Notes under the pieces: model-generated
What the model saw: only the letters and a program-made list of their open reading frames with translations
Told to the model about the DNA's origin: nothing
Database searches by the model: none
Shown here: piece after piece, positions 8,870 through 13,081 of the stretch
Numbering within the stretch: position 1 is the first letter of the stretch
Layout: each line of letters starts with the position of its first letter
Made by a program: the position numbers and the translations under genes
Assembly (NCBI GenBank): GCA_946886065.1
Contig: CAMPHU010000132.1
Span: 1-13,081 of the forward strand
Source: an uncultured Massilia sp.
GTDB taxonomy: Bacteria > Pseudomonadota > Gammaproteobacteria > Burkholderiales > Burkholderiaceae
Direction: 5' to 3'
DNA length: 13,081 bases

Positions 8870-9205
8870 ATGCGTACCTCATCGTCTACCTCATTGCATA
8901 CATCGAAGCGTATTCCCGCTTCGGTAGCCGCCCTGGCCATCCTTGCGCCGCTGCTGACGGCGTGCGCTGTCACCCCGCAAGAACGCGCCGCCCGCATGCA
9001 GGCGGAAATGGCGCAGATGATGGCGGTCTACGGCCCGGCCTGCGACCGTCTCGGCTACACGCCGCAAAGCGATCCGTGGCGCCACTGCGTACTGCAGCTC
9101 AGCACCAAGGACGAGCTCCATCGCCTTGGCAACACTCCATCGTATTACGGAGGCTGGGGGCCGCGCTACTGGCGTGGTGCGGGCTACTGGGGACCATACT
9201 GGTAA
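8870..9205 (+). CDS. Small uncharacterised lipoprotein
   Basis: A 111-residue protein with an N-terminal basic region, a hydrophobic core (VAALAILAPLL) and a lipobox LTAC with Cys32 as the likely lipidation site, so it is predicted to be exported and anchored in the membrane. The mature part begins with a helix rich in Met, Ala and Gln (QERAARMQAEMAQMMAVYG). It then has two cysteines, C58 and C73, in the pattern C-x2-LGY-x7-W-x2-C, which may form a disulfide, and ends in a glycine/tyrosine/tryptophan-rich tail (YYGGWGPRYWRGAGYWGPYW). Similar Cys-LGY-Cys small lipoproteins of unknown function are, to my recollection, common in Burkholderiales. The ATG at 8870 follows GGAGGA (8861-8866). The last 107 bases overlap the convergent deacetylase gene. 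Function unknown. Confidence 0.75.
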   Translation: MRTSSSTSLHTSKRIPASVAALAILAPLLTACAVTPQERAARMQAEMAQMMAVYGPACDRLGYTPQSDPWRHCVLQLSTKDELHRLGNTPSYYGGWGPRYWRGAGYWGPYW

Positions 9206-9986
9206 GCCGGCGCGCGAAGGCGGCCTTGGTCATCGGCGTGCGGCGCGCCAGCAGGCGCTCGACCGTGCGCTGCGCGTGTCCCAGCAGGCGCGGATAGCGC
9301 AGGTCCGGGGGATGCAGGCTCAGGCGGATCAGCGGCGCCCGGGCCAGGAATGCGGCCGTCAGGTCGGCGGCCGGCGGCGACAGGACACGCCCGCTGCGGT
9401 TGCGCGCGGCATAGACCAGCGAAGGCGAGTAGATCGACAGGGGCGGGATGGCGCCGTCCTCCCCCGGCGGGCGGCCCGCGCTACCGGGCAGCAGGTGGAA
9501 GCGGCTGAAGGTGGTCGTGTACGCAAAGGGAAAGCGGCGCAGCGCGCGCCAGGCGCCCTCGCCCATCAGCCAGGCCGGCGGCACGAAGCCGCTGACCGGC
9601 CACCCCTGGGCCGCGAACCAGTCGAGTCCGAGCTGGATGCGGCGCGCAGCTTCCCCGGCCTCGAGCGCGGCGAACTCGCCTTCGCGGCTGTAGGCGCCGC
9701 GCAGGAAGCGGTCGCGCCAGCCGTCGCCGCGCGGACTGGTGTCGAGGTGGGTATAGCCGTGCAGGGCCAGCTCGTCGCCGCGCGCCAGCGCCTCGTCCAG
9801 GCCGGCCTTCATGGCGTGCATGGCCTGCACATCGGCGCCGTCGCGGTGGTAAGCCGGCACCACCAGCCAGGTCAGCGGGATGCCGGCGGCTTCGCGGACC
9901 GCGGCGGCCAGGCGCCGGCATGCGTCCCAGGTGGACGGGGCCACGTCATGGATGGAGACGCATAGCGCAGGCTCAGTCGGTGACAC
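9099..9986 (-). CDS. DUF2334/NodB-like polysaccharide deacetylase family protein
   Basis: A 295-residue protein from a GTG at 9984-9986, chosen because GGAG lies 7 bases upstream and the homologous region (CVSIHDVAP) begins immediately after. Motifs of the deacetylase fold are visible: HD at 13-14, the metal-binding HGYTH (H76, H80), FVPPAWLMG (134-142), and LSLHP (222-226) near the end. It probably removes acetyl groups from a sugar polymer or glycoconjugate. No signal peptide is seen. The start overlaps the end of the upstream glycosyltransferase gene by 14 bp, indicating coupled translation and a joint role. The family-like sequence seems to stop around residue 260 (TKAAFARR); the last 35 residues are Ser/Cys-rich and antisense to the lipoprotein gene. 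This may be a natural read-through extension or a frameshift, as a one-base shift would give a stop at 9184-9186. Confidence 0.82.
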   Translation of the reverse strand: MSPTEPALCVSIHDVAPSTWDACRRLAAAVREAAGIPLTWLVVPAYHRDGADVQAMHAMKAGLDEALARGDELALHGYTHLDTSPRGDGWRDRFLRGAYSREGEFAALEAGEAARRIQLGLDWFAAQGWPVSGFVPPAWLMGEGAWRALRRFPFAYTTTFSRFHLLPGSAGRPPGEDGAIPPLSIYSPSLVYAARNRSGRVLSPPAADLTAAFLARAPLIRLSLHPPDLRYPRLLGHAQRTVERLLARRTPMTKAAFARRLTSMVPSSPHHASSAAPSLRNTMECCQGDGARPWC

Positions 9987-11112
9987 AAATACGCTCCAGC
10001 ACCCGCTCCGCCGCCTGGCCCGCGCCCAGCAGGCTGTGGTAGCGGCGCATGATCTGCGGAAAGATCTGGTTCCAGTCGAAGTATTCGCACGCCTTGTGGC
10101 GGGCATGCTCGCCCAGGGCCGCCATGTCGCTGGCGTAGATGGCCTCGATGGCTCCGGCCAGGCTGTCGGTGCAGTTCGGCTGCGCCAGGATGCCGGAGCG
10201 CTCGTCCACCAGCTCGGCCACCCCGCCGCCGCTGGTGGCGACCACCGGCAGGCCGCAGGCCATCGCCTCCAGCACGATCAGGCCGAAAGTCTCGCAATCG
10301 CCCGGGTGCACCAGCACGTCGCAGCTGGCCAGCAGGCACGCCAGGTCGCGCTGGTCGCGCTGGAACGGCAGCACGGTGATGCGCTCGTCTTGCGGCGGCG
10401 CTTCGCCGCCGCCGCCTACCATCAGCAGGTGGTAAGGCGCGCCCAGCTTGCGCACCGCATCGACCAGGTGCGAGAGTTTCTTTTCCGGCGTGAAGCGCCC
10501 CGCATAGACGAGCAGGTGCGCGTCCTGTGCGATGCCCAGCCGGGCGCGCAGGCCGGGGTCGCGGCGCTCGGGGCGGAACACCTCGCTGTCGATGCCCAGC
10601 GGCTGGTGCAGCACGCCCTTGACGCCCATGGCGTCGAGCTGTCCGGCCATCAGCTTGCTGGGCGCCAGCACCAGGTCGAATTCGCGGTACAGGTGAGCCA
10701 GGTACTTGCAAGTGGCCTGGCGTGCGGCCTGGCCGAAGCGGTTCTCCACCAGGCGCGGCAGGTCGGAATGGTAGAAGGCGATGGCGGGAACGCCGTGCCG
10801 CTCGCGCAGGCGCAAGGCCGCCCAGGCGCTGTGGCCGGCGTCGCCGACTTCGACCAGGTCCGGTTCGCTGGCCTTGAGCCGGCGCGCCAGGGCCGCGACC
10901 GACACCGGCATGCGGTAGCCGTTGATGCCGGGCAGCGCCACACCGGGCACGCGCACCAGCGAGGGAATGTCGCCGCCGTCGTCCACGTTGGGGCTGAGAA
11001 TGGTGTGGCGCATGAGCCCATGCTGCGCCAGCCACTGGGATTTTGCGTTCAGGTAAGTGCTGACGCCGCCGCCTTCGGCGGCATAGAACATCGTAATGTC
11101 GACGAGGTGCAT
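9973..11112 (-). CDS. Glycosyltransferase family 4 (GT-B fold)
   Basis: A 379-residue cytoplasmic or membrane-associated retaining glycosyltransferase. The N-terminal domain opens with MHLVDITMFYAAEGGGVSTYL, where the glycine-rich loop is typical of GT4 enzymes. The C-terminal domain has YAGRFTPEKKL (R206, K211, which contact the donor phosphates), LLMVGGGGE, and the E-x7-E signature E274...E282 in CETFGLIVLEAMACGLPVV, followed by GGGVAELV. Length is usual for the family. It transfers a sugar from a nucleotide-sugar donor to an unknown acceptor. The start ATG (11110-11112) has a weak GCGGA upstream. The 3' end overlaps the deacetylase start by 14 bp, so the two probably act on the same glycan. 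A 135-bp gap separates it from recR upstream. Confidence 0.92.
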   Translation of the reverse strand: MHLVDITMFYAAEGGGVSTYLNAKSQWLAQHGLMRHTILSPNVDDGGDIPSLVRVPGVALPGINGYRMPVSVAALARRLKASEPDLVEVGDAGHSAWAALRLRERHGVPAIAFYHSDLPRLVENRFGQAARQATCKYLAHLYREFDLVLAPSKLMAGQLDAMGVKGVLHQPLGIDSEVFRPERRDPGLRARLGIAQDAHLLVYAGRFTPEKKLSHLVDAVRKLGAPYHLLMVGGGGEAPPQDERITVLPFQRDQRDLACLLASCDVLVHPGDCETFGLIVLEAMACGLPVVATSGGGVAELVDERSGILAQPNCTDSLAGAIEAIYASDMAALGEHARHKACEYFDWNQIFPQIMRRYHSLLGAGQAAERVLERICVTD

Positions 11113-11247
11113 GGTGGGTCCGCTGAAAGTGCCAACGATAGCAGCGGTCCGCGCTCAAGGCTTGCGCGCACGCACAGGCAGCCGCGCTTGTTTGCTCTTG
11201 CTCCTACGTGCGGCCTACTAGCTGCTACCGGCTTGTCATGCAGACCA
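11113..11247. other. Intergenic region between recR and the glycosyltransferase gene
   Basis: Both flanking genes read on the - strand. I see no T-tracted hairpin terminator for recR and no consensus promoter for the glycosyltransferase here, although the change of functional theme suggests that a promoter exists in this stretch. Confidence 0.4.
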
Positions 11248-11838
11248 TTATGCGCTGCGGCGGTCGATCATGGCGCGCGCTATGGTGCCGGCGTCGACGT
11301 ACTCGAGCTCGCCGCCGACGGGCACGCCGCGCGCCAGCCGGCTGACTTTCAGCCCGCGCGCCTTCAGCATTTCGCTGATGTAATGGGCAGTGGCTTCGCC
11401 CTCGTTGGTGAAATTGGTGGCCAGCACCACTTCCTGGACCACGCCGTCGGCGGCGCGGTTGACCAGCTTGTCCAGGTGCAGGTCCTTGGGACCGATGCCG
11501 TCCAGCGGCGACAGCCTGCCCATCAGCACGAAGTACAAGCCCTTGTAGGTCAGGGTCTGTTCGATCATCAGCTGGTCGGCCGGGGTTTCGACCACGCACA
11601 GCAAGCTGTGGTCGCGCGCCTCGTCGGCGCACAGGTCGCAGATCTCGGTGTCCGAGAAGGTATTGCACATGGCGCAGTGATGTACCGTATCGACCGCCTG
11701 GTAGAGCGCGCGCGACAGCTGGGCGGCGCCTTCGCGGTCGTGCTGCAGCAGGTGGAAAGCCATGCGCTGGGCCGACTTGGGACCCACGCCCGGCAGGCGG
11801 CGCAGGGATTCGGTGAGGAATTCGAGGGACTTGGACAT
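11248..11838 (-). CDS. recR: Recombination protein RecR
   Basis: A 196-residue protein that matches RecR over its full length. It begins with [20 protein letters not shown], the helix-hairpin-helix DNA-binding region. The four-cysteine zinc finger follows, with C55, C58, C67 and C70 in [17 protein letters not shown]. The Toprim domain includes [16 protein letters not shown] and the block [11 protein letters not shown], and the C-terminus has [22 protein letters not shown]. RecR works with RecF/RecO in loading RecA onto single-stranded DNA at gaps during recombinational repair. The start ATG is separated from the stop of the upstream YciI-family gene by one base, so translation is likely coupled. 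Location beside dnaX and ybaB is the conserved bacterial arrangement. Confidence 0.97.
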   Translation of the reverse strand: MSKSLEFLTESLRRLPGVGPKSAQRMAFHLLQHDREGAAQLSRALYQAVDTVHHCAMCNTFSDTEICDLCADEARDHSLLCVVETPADQLMIEQTLTYKGLYFVLMGRLSPLDGIGPKDLHLDKLVNRAADGVVQEVVLATNFTNEGEATAHYISEMLKARGLKVSRLARGVPVGGELEYVDAGTIARAMIDRRSA

Positions 11839-11839
11839 G

Positions 11840-12127
11840 TCAGGCCCGCCAGGCGCCCAGCGCCGGCGCCGTCATGAGAGGCGTAAACTCGGTGATCTCG
11901 TAGCGCGCCACCCCGGCCTGGTGAAACGGATCCTCGCCCAGCACCGCTTCCAGCGCGGCGCGACTGGGCGCGTCGGCCAGGATGATGCCGCCCTCGCGCG
12001 GCACCTTGGGCCCGGACATCAGGAAACGGCCCGCCGCATACTGCGCGGCGAGGTAGTCCCGGTGGGCGGCCAGGTGCGCGTCGATGTGCTCGAGCGGCGC
12101 GGTGTAGCTGAGCGAGATAACAAACAT
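11840..12127 (-). CDS. YciI family protein
   Basis: A 95-residue protein with the YciI-like ferredoxin-fold pattern: [26 protein letters not shown], then [49 protein letters not shown]. The conserved HRDYL histidine and the DPF motif are present. Family members are small cytoplasmic proteins related to the muconolactone isomerase fold; a few are enzymes but most have no established role. The start overlaps the ybaB stop by one base (TGATG), and its stop is one base before recR, so it is embedded in the dnaX-ybaB-recR operon. Its position between ybaB and recR departs from the most common order, in which those two are adjacent. Confidence 0.88.
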   Translation of the reverse strand: MFVISLSYTAPLEHIDAHLAAHRDYLAAQYAAGRFLMSGPKVPREGGIILADAPSRAALEAVLGEDPFHQAGVARYEITEFTPLMTAPALGAWRA

Positions 12128-12453
12128 CAGAACGGCATCTTGAAGCCCGGCGGCAGCGGCATGCCGGCGGTCAGGCCGCTCATCTTCTCGGCGGAGGTGG
12201 CTTCGGCCTTGCGCACGGCGTCGTTGAACGCGGCCGCGACCAGGTCTTCCAGCATGTCGCGGTCGTCGCCCAGCAGCGACGGGTCGATGGTCACGCGCTT
12301 CACGTCGTTCTTGCAGGTCATGACGACCTTGACCAGGCCGGCGCCCGACTGGCCTTCGACTTCGATCTGAGCCAGCTGCTCCTGCGCCTTCTTCATGTTG
12401 TCCTGCATGGCCTGCGCCTGTTTCATCAGGCCTGCGAGCTGGTTTTTCATCAT
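12127..12453 (-). CDS. ybaB: YbaB/EbfC family nucleoid-associated protein
   Basis: A 108-residue protein typical in length and sequence for YbaB/Ebf[62 protein letters not shown], with the acidic [17 protein letters not shown] helix and a Met/Pro-rich end ([16 protein letters not shown]). It forms dimers that bind DNA and influence nucleoid structure and gene expression. Two adjacent ATGs occur; the first (12451-12453) is taken because GGAG lies 8 bases upstream, but the second is equally possible. It follows dnaX after a gap of 45 bases, and its stop overlaps the YciI-family start by one base. Confidence 0.95.
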   Translation of the reverse strand: MMKNQLAGLMKQAQAMQDNMKKAQEQLAQIEVEGQSGAGLVKVVMTCKNDVKRVTIDPSLLGDDRDMLEDLVAAAFNDAVRKAEATSAEKMSGLTAGMPLPPGFKMPF

Positions 12454-12498
12454 GGTGGTATCTCCAAAAAGTCCGGATGGGTGAATTGTTGTGGCCGC

Positions 12499-13081
12499 TC
12501 AGGCGGCCGGCGGCTTGACCGAGCCGGGCACGATGAAGGCGCCGAATGTGCGCTCCATCTCCTGTACGAAGGCATCGGCGCCCACGGTGGCCTCAGCCTG
12601 GCGCTGGCGCTCCTCGCGCGCCGCACGCTGCTCGGCGCCGGCGGTGTACCACACGGGGCCGATCTCGGTATCGACCGTGACACGCAGATTCGGGAAATGT
12701 TCCTGCAGGGCCGCGGCCAGCTTCTCGCTGTTGCCGCTGGCGCGCAAGGTGTCGACCGGCACCCGCAGGCGGAAAGTCACGGCGTGCTCGGATGCCACGC
12801 AGCCGATCAGCTCGGTCTGCAGGGCCAGCTGCTGGGCCACGCCGCGCAGCGGCAGGCTGCCGGCCAGCGCGGGCCAGTTGCCGTCCCAGCCGATCTCGGG
12901 CACGGGCGTGACGACGTAGGGATGCGGCGGCGCGGACGGCGCGGCGACGCGCGCCGGCTGCGGCGGCGCGACCACGGCCGGGGCCTCGGCGGCGACGGCG
13001 GTGTCGTCGGAAAATTCGGTCACCCAGGAGGGAGGCTCGTCGTCGGCGGATTCCTGTTGCTGCTGGCGCATGGCCGGCTGC
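12499..13081 (-). CDS. dnaX: DNA polymerase III subunit gamma/tau, C-terminal part (5' end outside the window)
   Basis: The frame is open to the right edge of the window (residues QPA precede the first internal Met at 13071), so only about 194 C-terminal residues are seen. They comprise a Pro/Ala-rich, charged linker with a glutamine run (QQQQES) and a globular domain, GNWPALAGSLPLRGVAQQLALQTELIGCVASEHAVTFRLRVPVDTLRASGNSEKLAAALQEHFPNLRVTVDTEIG, that matches the tau C-terminal domain of betaproteobacteria. This domain binds the polymerase alpha subunit, tying the clamp loader to the replicative polymerase. Assignment is supported by the ybaB and recR genes directly downstream. The ATPase part and any programmed frameshift site for the short gamma form are outside the window. 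A GGCCGC/GCGGCC hairpin spans the stop codon but has no T-tract. Confidence 0.9.
   Translation of the reverse strand, partial: QPAMRQQQQESADDEPPSWVTEFSDDTAVAAEAPAVVAPPQPARVAAPSAPPHPYVVTPVPEIGWDGNWPALAGSLPLRGVAQQLALQTELIGCVASEHAVTFRLRVPVDTLRASGNSEKLAAALQEHFPNLRVTVDTEIGPVWYTAGAEQRAAREERQRQAEATVGADAFVQEMERTFGAFIVPGSVKPPAA

Noticed and set aside
9880..11877. 665-codon + strand frame across the glycosyltransferase and recR
   Set aside because: It runs antisense through two clearly recognisable genes and an intergenic gap, and has no family features of its own.
12493..12508. GGCCGC/GCGGCC hairpin at the dnaX stop as a terminator
   Set aside because: No T-tract follows on the - strand, and ybaB starts closely downstream, so the genes are more likely co-transcribed.

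Overview
The window looks like a chromosomal segment of a high-GC betaproteobacterium, most likely Oxalobacteraceae (Massilia/Telluria/Duganella type). I infer this from the very GC-rich codon use, the dnaX-ybaB-recR cluster, the cstA-ybdD pair and the style of the signalling proteins; no rRNA or species marker is present. No phage genes, insertion sequence, CRISPR array or tRNA was seen, and most genes belong to well-known families.

Left part, + strand: the 3' end of cstA (pyruvate/peptide transporter) overlaps a ybdD-family gene by one base and is closed by a textbook intrinsic terminator (885-912). A gene-free stretch follows (869-1191). It holds a REP-like double-hairpin repeat (954-1004), an AT-rich patch, and a small hairpin followed by a perfect Shine-Dalgarno sequence that has no start codon at the normal distance. 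Then comes a two-gene signalling operon: a membrane hybrid histidine kinase (CHASE8-like sensor, HAMP, HisKA, HATPase, REC, REC, HPt), and one base after its stop a REC-PAS-GGDEF-EAL response regulator. Together they read as a complete phosphorelay ending in cyclic-di-GMP synthesis/breakdown.

Middle part: a penicillin-acylase-family Ntn hydrolase lies on the - strand, its 3' end overlapping the regulator's 3' end by 8 bp. A divergent intergenic region (8658-8869) separates it from a small + strand lipoprotein of unknown function. The 3' end of that lipoprotein gene runs 107 bp into a convergent gene for a DUF2334/NodB-like polysaccharide deacetylase.

Right part, - strand: the deacetylase is translationally coupled to an upstream family-4 glycosyltransferase (14-bp overlap, GTG start), suggesting a small glycan-modifying operon. 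Upstream of that is dnaX (3' part only), ybaB, a YciI-family gene and recR, packed with almost no spacing. This is the conserved DNA replication/recombination cluster with a yciI-like gene inserted.

The points most worth a second look are the kinase/c-di-GMP phosphorelay with an unusual loop insertion next to the GGDEF motif, the REP-like repeat, the orphan ribosome-binding site, the long convergent overlap at 9099-9205, and the uncharacterised lipoprotein. I found no convincing entirely new system.
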